In this document: positions 1 to 6,774 of the stretch, piece after piece
Layout of the letters: each line of letters opens with the position of its first letter
Numbering within the stretch: the stretch's first letter is position 1
Program-made: the position numbers and the translations under genes
NCBI GenBank assembly: GCA_031289515.1
Contig: JAITPH010000079.1
Coordinates: 1-8,191, forward strand
Reading direction: 5' to 3'
DNA from: Tannerella sp.
GTDB lineage: Bacteria > Bacteroidota > Bacteroidia > Bacteroidales > Tannerellaceae
DNA length: 8,191 nt
The notes under the pieces: generated by a model
The model's input: the letters and a program-made list of their open reading frames with translations, nothing else
Database searches by the model: none
Told to the model about the DNA's origin: nothing

Positions 1-357
1 TATACCGTCGAACTCCGAAATGCGCAGGGTAATACGGAGATAATGAAAGGCGGCGACAGCGCCGAATTACTCGGAGCGGCATTCAAACCGCTGAGCGACA
101 AGGAAAAGCGCGAATACGGAGTAAGCTACGGAGTCGAAGTCTATAACATCTCAAAAGGCAAAATCAAGGAATGCGGCATAAACAAAGGCTTCGTTATTAT
201 GATAGTTAACGACCTGAAGATTCAGACGCCCGAAGATTTTTACAGTATCGTAGATAAAATAATGAAAGGAAACGCCGAAGAAAAAGGATTGCTAATCAAG
301 GGATTCTATCCTAATACAGGGGCGACCAGACATTATGCCATCGACCTGGTAGATTAA
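1..357 (+). CDS. htrA: HtrA/DegP (Do-family) serine protease, C-terminal part only
   Basis: The reading frame is open from base 1, so the gene begins upstream of the window; 118 residues and a TAA stop at 355-357 are visible. The internal ATG at 43 is not the start, because in-frame residues before it (YTVELRNAQGNTEI) belong to the same domain. The visible part reads as the last PDZ domain of a Do-family periplasmic protease and chaperone: a strand segment with LRNAQGNTEI, then YGVEVYNISKGK, the GINKGFVIMIVNDLKI core where the carboxylate-binding and ligand strand lie, and a final hydrophobic YAIDL. The catalytic His-Asp-Ser domain is outside the window. These enzymes degrade or refold misfolded envelope proteins. 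The assignment rests on PDZ pattern and on resemblance to Bacteroidales HtrA C-termini as I remember them; degQ versus degP naming cannot be decided here. Confidence 0.85.
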   Translation, partial: YTVELRNAQGNTEIMKGGDSAELLGAAFKPLSDKEKREYGVSYGVEVYNISKGKIKECGINKGFVIMIVNDLKIQTPEDFYSIVDKIMKGNAEEKGLLIKGFYPNTGATRHYAIDLVD

Positions 358-385
358 AAATCTATCAAAAAAAAGAAAAAAAAGA

Positions 386-430
386 GGTGCAAAGTAGTGC
401 ATTCTCAAAAAAATGCACTACCTTTGCACC
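386..430. repeat. Near-perfect 18-bp inverted repeat upstream of rpoD
   Basis: Left arm 386-403 (GGTGCAAAGTAGTGCATT) and right arm 412-430 (AATGCACTACCTTTGCACC) are reverse complements over 18 bp, broken only by one extra C in the right arm (421 or 422). The loop is 8 nt (404-411). The right arm contains the rpoD -7 box. The left arm carries the mirror image of that box with one base missing. It may be a terminator stem, a dimeric regulator's operator, or both. Confidence 0.9.
419..426 (+). promoter_or_regulatory. rpoD promoter, -7 box TACCTTTG
   Basis: TACCTTTG is an exact match to the Bacteroidota sigma-ABfr -7 consensus TAnnTTTG. Transcription would start roughly at 430-434, giving a leader of about 20-25 nt before the ATG at 455. 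I see no TTTG -33 box at the usual 19-21 bp upstream; that region is the left arm and loop of the inverted repeat. The box lies in the right arm, so any protein or cruciform using the palindrome would compete with RNA polymerase. Confidence 0.8.
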
Positions 431-454
431 CCAAATATACATCAGGGTATTAGT

Positions 455-1315
455 ATGAGACAGTTAAAAATAACAAAATCCATTACAAACCGTGAGAGCG
501 CTTCATTAGACAAGTACCTTCAGGAGATAGGTCGTGAAGATTTGATTACGGTAGAAGAAGAAGTCGAGTTGGCTCAAGCCATTAGAAAAGGCGATCGTCG
601 TGCGTTGGAAAAACTCACGAGAGCTAACCTTCGTTTTGTCGTCTCTGTTGCAAAACAATATCAAAATCAGGGATTAAGCCTTCCCGACCTTATAAATGAA
701 GGCAATCTGGGTTTGATAAAAGCTGCGGAGAAGTTCGACGAGACGAGAGGCTTTAAATTTATTTCGTATGCAGTGTGGTGGATTCGTCAATCCATACTTC
801 AAGCCTTGGCGGAACAGTCGCGCATCGTGCGTTTGCCTCTTAACCAGGTCGGCTCGCTGAACAAGATAAGCAAGGCATTCTCGCGATTCGAGCAGGAAAA
901 CGAACGCAAGCCGTCGCCGGAAGAGTTGGCTGCCGAACTTGATATTCCGGTAGACAAGATTTCCGATACGCTAAAGGTATCCGGCCGTCACATATCGGTC
1001 GACGCGCCTTTTATCGAAGGCGAAGACAACAGTCTGCTGGACGTTTTGGTAAACGACGACGCTCCGATAGCCGACGGCGAATTGATGAACGAATCGCTGT
1101 CGAAGGAGATAGACCGTGCGCTTTCCACATTGACGGACAGGGAAAGCGAAATCATAAAGATGTTTTTCGGCATTGGCTGCCAAGAAGTTACGCTTGAAGA
1201 GATTGGCGACAAATTCGGTCTCACCCGCGAGCGCGTGCGTCAGATAAAGGAAAAAGCCATCCGACGCCTGCGACAAGGCTCGCGCAGCAAACTGCTAAAA
1301 GCATATTTAGGCTAA
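455..1315 (+). CDS. rpoD: Primary RNA polymerase sigma factor RpoD (sigma-70 family, short Bacteroidota type)
   Basis: This is the housekeeping sigma factor that directs core RNA polymerase to promoters. It has 286 residues from the ATG at 455 (MRQLKITKSIT). An earlier in-frame ATG at 413 precedes and overlaps the -7 promoter region, so it cannot be on the mRNA. An AGGG 7 nt before the start may help initiation. Region 1.2 begins near residue 17 (SLDKYLQEIG). Region 2 follows with the core-binding DLINEGNLGLIKA and the -10-recognising FKFISYAVWWIRQSI near residues 95-115. Region 3 carries RIVRLPLNQ. Region 4.2 holds the helix-turn-helix at about 245-271 (EEIGDKFGLTRERVRQIKEKA). Region 1.1 is absent, as is normal for this phylum's roughly 287-residue primary sigma. 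The gene faces the ABC permease, with 3 bp between the stop codons. Confidence 0.97.
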   Translation: MRQLKITKSITNRESASLDKYLQEIGREDLITVEEEVELAQAIRKGDRRALEKLTRANLRFVVSVAKQYQNQGLSLPDLINEGNLGLIKAAEKFDETRGFKFISYAVWWIRQSILQALAEQSRIVRLPLNQVGSLNKISKAFSRFEQENERKPSPEELAAELDIPVDKISDTLKVSGRHISVDAPFIEGEDNSLLDVLVNDDAPIADGELMNESLSKEIDRALSTLTDRESEIIKMFFGIGCQEVTLEEIGDKFGLTRERVRQIKEKAIRRLRQGSRSKLLKAYLG

Positions 1316-1322
1316 CGCCTAA
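1307..1322. repeat. Small hairpin spanning both convergent stop codons
   Basis: TTAGGC (1307-1312), a TAAC loop (1313-1316) and GCCTAA (1317-1322) form a 6-bp stem with a 4-nt loop. The loop contains the rpoD TAA stop, and the right arm contains the permease TAG stop read on the - strand. No U-tract follows on either strand, so it is a weak candidate for bidirectional termination. Confidence 0.5.
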
Positions 1323-2611
1323 TACTTGATCCAGCGGGCAATCTCTTTCATACTTGGCTTCTTTCCGTACATTAATATTCCGACGCGGTAAATCTTTGCA
1401 GACAGCCATACAAAGAATATCGCCGATCCGTAAAGCAATACTAATGAAACAAGTATCTGCCAGAACGGTATATCGTGCGGAATACGGACCATCATAACAA
1501 CCGGCGAAGTAAACGGCAGCAACGAACACCAGAAAGCAAACGGTCCGTCCGGATTCTGAACGCTATACATACCTGCATAAACGGCAAAAATCAAAAAGGC
1601 CATCATCGGCGTCATAAACTGTTGCGAATCCTCCGGATTATCGACCGCAGCGCCGATAGCCGCAAAGAGCGAAGCATACGAGATATAGCCGCCGATAAAG
1701 AACAAAACGAAATAAAATATTATCTCGATAAAATTAAAAGAACTCAACTTGGACAACAGACCGGCAATTTCAGGCATTTCGGCAGCTCCTGCCTGCATGG
1801 CGACTATATCCTGTCCGCCGCTTTCCAATCCCAGAAACATTCCGCCGACGCTTACCAGCAAAAATGTAAGTATGAACCAGGAAAAAAGTTGCGTCAGTCC
1901 GACAAGTCCTATTCCGACAATCTTTCCCATCATCAAATCAAACGGACGCACCGACGAAATCATGACTTCTACGATACGGTTTGTCTTCTCCTCCATCACG
2001 CCCTGCATGACCATTGCACCGTACATTAATATAAACATATAAATAATAAACGTAAACAACATGCCGATGCCGCTCGCAATCTCCGTAGACGACTCGCTGA
2101 CGCTGCCGTCCTTTTCCCATTTAACCGTCTTAATGTCAATATGCACGCGGCTTTTCTCAATAATCTCGTCGAGATTGGGAATATTAAACGAAGCTCGTTT
2201 TTCATCTTCCAGATACTTGCTTAATATCCGGTTCACTTCTCGCTTGAGGTCTGTAGGAACCTGTTTCTCCGATTTGAGCGTGACGGCTTTCCGGTCGTTC
2301 AGCAGATCGTCGGTTATTTCGAGCAAAGCGAAACTGCCGGAACGTCTATCGCTCGTATTCTCAAACGATTCGGAGTTGTCGGCCGGCACAAACCGGAAAT
2401 AATCGGTATCCTTGAACAGTGAAGCATACTTGCCGGTACGGTCTTGTATCGCCACTTCATACAAATCGCTGCTTTTTATCGTCGAAAGCCATAACGGTAC
2501 AAACACCATCGCCGCAAAAATCACCGGCGCTAACAACGTTAGAATGATAAATGACTTCTTATTCACTCTGCGCAAAAACTCGCGCCTGATAATTATTCCT
2601 ATTTTTTTCAT
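1319..2611 (-). CDS. ABC-2 family transporter permease (NatB-like)
   Basis: This is the membrane subunit of an ABC exporter, 430 residues. It starts with a cytoplasmic amphipathic stretch (MKKIGIIIRREFLRRVNKKS), then one membrane segment at about 20-42. A polar extracytoplasmic domain of some 130-140 residues follows (about 43-180). A cluster of about five or six further hydrophobic segments then runs from 182 to near 405. Between the second and third segments lies the conserved cytoplasmic coupling motif EEKTNRIVEVMISSVRP (207-223), typical of NatB/ABC-2 permeases. The tail is short and basic. The start lies 18 bp after the ATPase stop, so the two genes surely form one transporter. Family members export sodium, drugs or other substrates; the substrate cannot be read from the sequence. 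The TAG stop sits 3 bp from the rpoD stop. Confidence 0.92.
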   Translation of the reverse strand: MKKIGIIIRREFLRRVNKKSFIILTLLAPVIFAAMVFVPLWLSTIKSSDLYEVAIQDRTGKYASLFKDTDYFRFVPADNSESFENTSDRRSGSFALLEITDDLLNDRKAVTLKSEKQVPTDLKREVNRILSKYLEDEKRASFNIPNLDEIIEKSRVHIDIKTVKWEKDGSVSESSTEIASGIGMLFTFIIYMFILMYGAMVMQGVMEEKTNRIVEVMISSVRPFDLMMGKIVGIGLVGLTQLFSWFILTFLLVSVGGMFLGLESGGQDIVAMQAGAAEMPEIAGLLSKLSSFNFIEIIFYFVLFFIGGYISYASLFAAIGAAVDNPEDSQQFMTPMMAFLIFAVYAGMYSVQNPDGPFAFWCSLLPFTSPVVMMVRIPHDIPFWQILVSLVLLYGSAIFFVWLSAKIYRVGILMYGKKPSMKEIARWIKY

Positions 2612-2629
2612 CTGTTTTGATTTTATAAG

Positions 2630-3547
2630 TCAGTTAATATGTTTATTTGCAACTACTTTAAGGAAAACATCGTTCATCGAAGGCAATTCTTCGGCAAACG
2701 AAACTATCTCATGGTTTCGGATCAGGATATTGAGCAGTTCGGAATTGCCGATTTCCCTCTCCTTGCGGATTCGTACATTAATAATACTGTTTTGTCCGGT
2801 CGTTTCGGACAAGACGGAAAACGATTCCGGCGAAGCGACAATCTTGTCGCCGACAACGCTGACATTAAACGTTCCTGTCCGGAAACGGTTACGCACCTCG
2901 TTCACATCGCCCGACAAAACTACTTCCGACTTGTTAATCAGGGCTATATCGTCGCAAATTTCTTCGACCGACGCCATGTTGTGAGTAGAAAAAATGATCG
3001 TCTTGCCGGAGTTTTTCAATTCGAGTATTTCTCTTTTGAGTTGCTCCGTATTGATAGGGTCGAATCCGCTGAAAGGCTCGTCAAATATCAGCAAATCAGG
3101 CTCGTGTATTATAGTCACTATAAACTGCACCTTCTGTTGCATACCTTTCGACAGCTCTTCGATTTTCCTGTTCCACCATTGCATAATGTCGAACTTCTCA
3201 AACCATACCGTCAGGCGGCGTTTGGCTTCGGCTGCGCTAAGACCCTTGAGTTGAGCGAGATAAAGCGCCTGCTCTCCTACTTTCATTTTCTTGTACAAAC
3301 CGCGTTCTTCCGGCATATATCCTATTCGATAGATGTCGGACGACTGTGATGGCTTGCCGTCGATTATCACTTCGCCGCTGTCGGGCGCTGTTATACGGTT
3401 GATAATCCGAATCAACGTCGTCTTGCCTGCGCCGTTCGGACCGAGCAACCCAAATATCTTTCCGCCGGAAACACTGATACTCACCCTGTTCAAAGCGCAA
3501 TGATTAGTAAACTGCTTAACTACTTCCCTCGTCTCTAAAAAATTCAT
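2630..3547 (-). CDS. ABC transporter ATP-binding protein (NatA/DrrA-like)
   Basis: This is the cytoplasmic ATPase that powers the adjacent ABC-2 permease, 305 residues. Motifs in order: Walker A GPNGAGKTT at 36-44; YMPEERGLY at 77-85, where this subfamily carries acidic residues instead of the usual Q-loop glutamine; the ABC signature as LSKGMQQ at 132-138 instead of LSGGQ, typical of NatA-type subunits; Walker B LLIFDEP at 152-158 with catalytic E157; D-loop SGFDP at 160-164; and switch histidine H189 in STHNM. After about residue 215 there is a roughly 90-residue C-terminal extension, probably regulatory or dimerising, as in related exporters. All catalytic residues are present, so it should be active. 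It begins 28 bp after the dnaG stop in an AT-rich gap with no TAnnTTTG box, which suggests transcription from the dnaG promoter. Confidence 0.94.
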   Translation of the reverse strand: MNFLETREVVKQFTNHCALNRVSISVSGGKIFGLLGPNGAGKTTLIRIINRITAPDSGEVIIDGKPSQSSDIYRIGYMPEERGLYKKMKVGEQALYLAQLKGLSAAEAKRRLTVWFEKFDIMQWWNRKIEELSKGMQQKVQFIVTIIHEPDLLIFDEPFSGFDPINTEQLKREILELKNSGKTIIFSTHNMASVEEICDDIALINKSEVVLSGDVNEVRNRFRTGTFNVSVVGDKIVASPESFSVLSETTGQNSIINVRIRKEREIGNSELLNILIRNHEIVSFAEELPSMNDVFLKVVANKHIN

Positions 3548-3575
3548 AAATATACTTTTTTTATTTATAACTGTC

Positions 3576-5675
3576 TTATCTCGAAATTATTATCCTTTCG
3601 CCCAATTCCTTGCTATAAGAACGTTTTTTTCTGTCCAAAGCCATTTTCCGTATCATCAGATCCGTCACTTTTGCCTCGTCCGCCTGAAACTCCTTTATCT
3701 GCCTGTTGATTTCATCTATTTCGTGCTTCACATATTCGTATTTCAAAACATATATGTCGTTTACGACCCAGCGTTCTATTTCTCTCTGTTCATGCTCTTT
3801 TTCGGCTTTCTTTTCGGCTAAAGCCTTCTGCTCGTCGCCGGTAATTCTTGCGTGAAGCAACGCCACGTCTTCATGATTTTTGAAATATTTGCTCAAACTA
3901 TACTTGTTGCTCATCATATTTACGGCCAGCTTGCTAATTTCCAAGTCGATATGGGTGAGGAAATAGCGGCTTGCGACAAAATCGTCATCGTCGCATCCGG
4001 CTACAGCTTCTTCGATTACCTGTTTGTATATCGGCTTCTGCAATTCGATGCCATCCTTTTTCAGCTCCTTATGAATATATTCGGCGACCTTCACAAAAGG
4101 CTTGTCGTATCCGTACTTTGCTCCGTCGTTGGCAAAAAGGGGGCGTTCGCCGAAACTGACGCAATACTTGACCAATGCCGATTCATATTTTTCAAAAGGA
4201 GACGGTCCGACGCGAGGCTTGGGAGCGACGCTTTCGTCAGCACGAGTAATATTTTCGGCGACAGGGATTTTCGGCGCGTCTTCAGCAGTGGTGATTTTTT
4301 CTTTCGAGCCGTCTTCGTCCTTACGGATAGCCGCCTGCTGTCTTTCCACCATCGGTCTGACGGCTGTTTTTCTAAGGCTGCGAATCCTTATCACCTCATT
4401 TATCAAATCCTGCTCCTTCTCGTTCAGAATCTGACTGCATTCCCGAATGTATACCGAGCGGGTGATATTATCGGGTATGACGGCGATGGATTCCATCACG
4501 TCCTTGATAAGATTCACCTTCCTAATCGGATCATTTTTAGCGTCATTCAGAAACAAATCTGCCTTGAAGCGGATGAAATCGACCTCATGCTCTTTCATAA
4601 ACAGATTGAAGTCAAACGAATTGCGCGAGCGGGCAAACGAATCGGGGTCTTCTCCGTCGGGCAAAAGGACGACCTTCACGTTCATCCCTTCTTCGAGAAA
4701 CATATTGATACCCCGTATCGAGGCTTTTATACCGGCTGCGTCTCCGTCGTAAAGGACTGTGATATTGTTGGTAAAACGGTGAATCATCCTTATCTGGCCG
4801 GATGTCAGAGACGTTCCCGACGAAGCGACTACGTTCTCTATCCCCGACTGGTGCATCGAAATAACGTCCGTGTAACCTTCTACAAGATAGCATCTGTCTT
4901 CCCTGTTTATAGCCTGCTTGGCGAAATATATGCCGTACAATTCATTACTCTTGTGATATATCTCGCTTTCGGGCGAATTTACGTATTTTGCAACCTTGTC
5001 TTTCTTCCCCAGTATACGCCCGCCGAAAGCGACGACCCTGCCGCTCAAGGTATGCACCGGAAAAATCACGCGACCGTGAAAGCGGTCTGTAATCGAGCCG
5101 TCTTCGCGCTTGTAGACAAGTCCGGTACTCAAAAGATACGATTCGTTGAAACCCTGTTCCCGGGCGCTCCGGTAAAGGTCGTCGCGCCTGACAAGGCTAT
5201 ATCCCAACTGAAACTTCCGTATTATATCTTCGCGAAAACCGCGCTCGACAAAGTACGGCATCCCGACCGTCTGTCCCTCTTCATGTCCGTTAAGCCGGGA
5301 TGTGAAGAACTTCTGCGCCCAACTGTTCACCACCATCATGCTCTCGCGCTCGCTCCGGATACGCTTTTCGTCGTCGGTCAACTCGCGTTCCTTTACCTCG
5401 ATGCCGTATTTCCTTGCAAGATAGCGCAAAGCCTCCGGATATGCAATCTGTTCGTGCTTCATAATAAACTGCACAGCCGTACCGCCCTCGCCGCAAGAGA
5501 AACATTTGCATATATTCTTCGAGGGCGACACGTAAAAAGACGGCGAACTGTCCGCATGAAACGGACACAGACCGACATAATTCACTCCCCTCTTCTTCAG
5601 AGTGACAAAATCCGACACCACATCCACTATCTGTGCGGAGTCAAATATCTTATCTGCCGTTAGCTTGTCTATCAT
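3576..5675 (-). CDS. dnaG: DNA primase DnaG
   Basis: DnaG synthesises the RNA primers for lagging-strand DNA replication and works with the replicative helicase DnaB. It has 699 residues, longer than the 581 of E. coli. The N-terminal zinc-binding domain has C37, H40, C58 and C61 (CPFH and CFSC). The RNA polymerase core follows, with DRFHGRVIFPV at 197-207. The TOPRIM domain shows E266 in VEGYTD, D310 and D312 in YDGDAAG, and a later GEDPD, which match E. coli E265, D309 and D311 with an offset of one. A charged linker rich in Lys, Glu and Ala lies around 440-495. The C-terminal helical domain is the expected DnaB-binding part, ending in a long charged helical stretch. Start: ATG at 5675 gives the canonical N-terminus and follows a GAGAGAAG stretch 5-12 nt upstream. 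It heads an apparent operon with the ABC pair. Confidence 0.97.
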   Translation of the reverse strand: MIDKLTADKIFDSAQIVDVVSDFVTLKKRGVNYVGLCPFHADSSPSFYVSPSKNICKCFSCGEGGTAVQFIMKHEQIAYPEALRYLARKYGIEVKERELTDDEKRIRSERESMMVVNSWAQKFFTSRLNGHEEGQTVGMPYFVERGFREDIIRKFQLGYSLVRRDDLYRSAREQGFNESYLLSTGLVYKREDGSITDRFHGRVIFPVHTLSGRVVAFGGRILGKKDKVAKYVNSPESEIYHKSNELYGIYFAKQAINREDRCYLVEGYTDVISMHQSGIENVVASSGTSLTSGQIRMIHRFTNNITVLYDGDAAGIKASIRGINMFLEEGMNVKVVLLPDGEDPDSFARSRNSFDFNLFMKEHEVDFIRFKADLFLNDAKNDPIRKVNLIKDVMESIAVIPDNITRSVYIRECSQILNEKEQDLINEVIRIRSLRKTAVRPMVERQQAAIRKDEDGSKEKITTAEDAPKIPVAENITRADESVAPKPRVGPSPFEKYESALVKYCVSFGERPLFANDGAKYGYDKPFVKVAEYIHKELKKDGIELQKPIYKQVIEEAVAGCDDDDFVASRYFLTHIDLEISKLAVNMMSNKYSLSKYFKNHEDVALLHARITGDEQKALAEKKAEKEHEQREIERWVVNDIYVLKYEYVKHEIDEINRQIKEFQADEAKVTDLMIRKMALDRKKRSYSKELGERIIISR

Positions 5676-5698
5676 TTAACTTCTCTCAATAAGCGGAG

Positions 5699-5706
5699 CA
5701 AATGTA
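5699..5706 (-). promoter_or_regulatory. dnaG promoter, -7 box TACATTTG
   Basis: Read on the - strand, 5706-5699 is TACATTTG, an exact TAnnTTTG match. Transcription would begin near 5692-5695, leaving a leader of about 18-20 nt before the dnaG ATG, similar to rpoD here. No TTTG -33 box is visible at 19-21 bp. Confidence 0.65.
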
Positions 5707-5752
5707 CGCCATAAAAATGGATTTTTACCTATAATACGCCAAAAATACGGAT
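5705..5752. repeat. Imperfect direct repeat, two 18-bp copies 30 bp apart
   Basis: Copy 1 at 5705-5722 (TACGCCATAAAAATGGAT) and copy 2 at 5735-5752 (TACGCCAAAAATACGGAT) agree at 15 of 18 positions without gaps. The start-to-start distance is exactly 30 bp, close to three helical turns. Both lie between the dnaG start and the divergent promoter, so they could be paired binding sites for a regulator. No regulator is identifiable. Confidence 0.5.
5740..5747 (-). promoter_or_regulatory. Possible second upstream dnaG -7 box TATTTTTG
   Basis: Read on the - strand, 5747-5740 is TATTTTTG, which also fits TAnnTTTG, but in AT-rich sequence such matches arise easily. It would give a leader of about 60 nt. 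It lies inside the second copy of the 30-bp-spaced direct repeat. No -33 box is seen. Confidence 0.3.
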
Positions 5753-5811
5753 AATTTAAGCAGCATAATATGAACGTTTTTTCAACTTTTCTGCAAAAAA
5801 ACGACTTTTCT

Positions 5812-5843
5812 TTTGCTATTGAGAGCGATATGTTTTACCTTTG
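5812..5843 (+). promoter_or_regulatory. Promoter of the DUF5106-nuclease-rsmE operon
   Basis: A TTTG -33 box (5812-5815) and a TACCTTTG -7 box (5836-5843) are separated by 20 bp, the ideal Bacteroidota spacing. This is the best full promoter in the window. The start point would be near 5848-5851, so the leader before the ATG at 5863 is only about 12-15 nt. It also rules out the in-frame ATG at 5770 as a start. Confidence 0.82.
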
Positions 5844-5862
5844 TATCAAAATTTATAATCTG

Positions 5863-6771
5863 ATGAAGAAATTTTATAACATAACCGCTATTTGCACCGT
5901 TATAGCTGCTATAACAACCAATTGCCGCGCTCAGCAACCTGATTCGGCGATTTTGAGGATGATGCCCGACATGCCGCGCGAAATAACCGAGCCTGCAGGG
6001 CGAGCCGGCTATCTCGCCCTGCACTACTGGGACAGGTACAATTTCAGAGATACCGCGTTTCTGATGAAAGACGACTTTCTGGAACGCAGTTTCGTGGACT
6101 ATCTCGAAATATTGTCGCTTATACCGGCCGACGCGACGGAGAAGTCGGTGAATACGCTGATGAAAAAGGCTGAAGACGACCGCCAAACGTTCCTCTTCAT
6201 CCTGAAAATCGGCGAGAAATACCATTATGAGGCAACCTCCCCGATGTGCGACGAAGAAAAATTCATCCCCTTCATGCGATACGCGATGCAAACATCGCTG
6301 CTGGAAGACATCGAAAAAATCCGCCCGCGGTTTCTTCTCGAAAGCGTCCTGACAAACCGCAAAGGCGACATGGCAAACGATTTCGTCTATACACTGACGA
6401 ACGGCGAAACGGGAAATCTGCATTCCATCGAAGCCGACTATACATTACTGTATTTCAGCGATCCGGGATGCGACATTTGCCTCGCGCTCACCAAACGGCT
6501 TATCGTCTCGCCGCTGATAAACGACCTCATAAGTCAGGGAAAACTGAAAATACTGACGGTTTATACCGGCGACGAGGTGGATTTATGGAAACAGCACAAA
6601 CCGGAAGTCCTGAACTCGTGGCTGTATTCGCGCGACGCCGAACAGAAAATAAATATGGAAGGACTGTATAATATTAAGAGATTCCCGACGATATATCTGT
6701 TAGACAAGGAAAAAAAGGTTTTACTGAAAGATACGGCTTTGGGAGAAATTGAGAATCACTTCGGAAAATGA
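5863..6771 (+). CDS. Secreted DUF5106 / thioredoxin-like fold protein
   Basis: 302 residues from the ATG at 5863; the longer frame from 5770 begins upstream of the promoter and is rejected. The N-terminus is a signal peptide: MKK, a hydrophobic core to about residue 18, and a probable signal peptidase I cut after A23 (CRA-QQ). C21 is preceded by TTN, a poor lipobox, so lipoprotein status is unlikely. The middle (about 30-170) looks like the alpha-helical DUF5106 domain of Bacteroidota (GYLALHYWDRYNFRDT, FVDYLEIL, IRPRFLLE). The C-terminal part is a thioredoxin/TlpA-like fold: YTLLYFSDPGCDIC with a CxxC pair C203-C206, and a cis-proline motif RFPTIYLLD with P275. The redox pair is therefore intact and a periplasmic disulfide role is plausible but unproven. 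The stop lies 3 bp before the nuclease gene. Confidence 0.85.
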   Translation: MKKFYNITAICTVIAAITTNCRAQQPDSAILRMMPDMPREITEPAGRAGYLALHYWDRYNFRDTAFLMKDDFLERSFVDYLEILSLIPADATEKSVNTLMKKAEDDRQTFLFILKIGEKYHYEATSPMCDEEKFIPFMRYAMQTSLLEDIEKIRPRFLLESVLTNRKGDMANDFVYTLTNGETGNLHSIEADYTLLYFSDPGCDICLALTKRLIVSPLINDLISQGKLKILTVYTGDEVDLWKQHKPEVLNSWLYSRDAEQKINMEGLYNIKRFPTIYLLDKEKKVLLKDTALGEIENHFGK

Positions 6772-6774
6772 TGT

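Larger units (their letters stand above)
367..430 (-). terminator. Strong intrinsic terminator architecture read on the - strand
   Basis: Read on the - strand, the 18-bp stem at 430-386 is followed at once by T-C-T8-C-T8 (385 down to 367), the classical stem plus U-tract layout. No gene on the - strand starts nearby, so it could only stop transcripts coming through rpoD in antisense from the ABC/dnaG operon. On the + strand the stem is followed by CCAAATATAC, with no U-tract, so it is a poor intrinsic terminator for the htrA transcript, although the hairpin could still protect an htrA 3' end. Confidence 0.6.

Noticed and set aside
132..138. LSKGMQQ instead of LSGGQ in the ABC ATPase (residue positions) as a sign of a defective enzyme
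   Set aside because: This variant is normal for NatA-type exporters, and Walker A, Walker B, the catalytic Glu and the switch His are all intact.
413..454. Upstream in-frame ATG extending RpoD by 14 residues
   Set aside because: It lies upstream of and overlaps the -7 promoter box, so it would not be transcribed from this promoter; the extension does not resemble RpoD N-termini.
1475..2984. Several + strand open frames (1475-2029, 2061-2402, 2412-2984) opposite the ABC genes
   Set aside because: They are antisense to well-supported transporter genes, and their translations show no coherent domain.
3852..5663. A 603-codon open frame on the + strand opposite dnaG
   Set aside because: It is fully antisense to a primase with every catalytic motif intact, has no promoter box or recognisable domain, and is explained by dnaG codon bias limiting antisense stops.
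5775..5803. Dyad CGTTTTTT ... AAAAAACG with a 13-nt loop as a terminator
   Set aside because: The stem is almost all A-T with only one C-G and one G-C pair, and no gene ends nearby; more likely an AT-rich region upstream of the promoter.
5770..5862. Upstream in-frame ATG extending the DUF5106 protein by 31 residues
   Set aside because: It precedes the -33/-7 promoter, and the extension would bury the clear signal peptide that starts at 5863.
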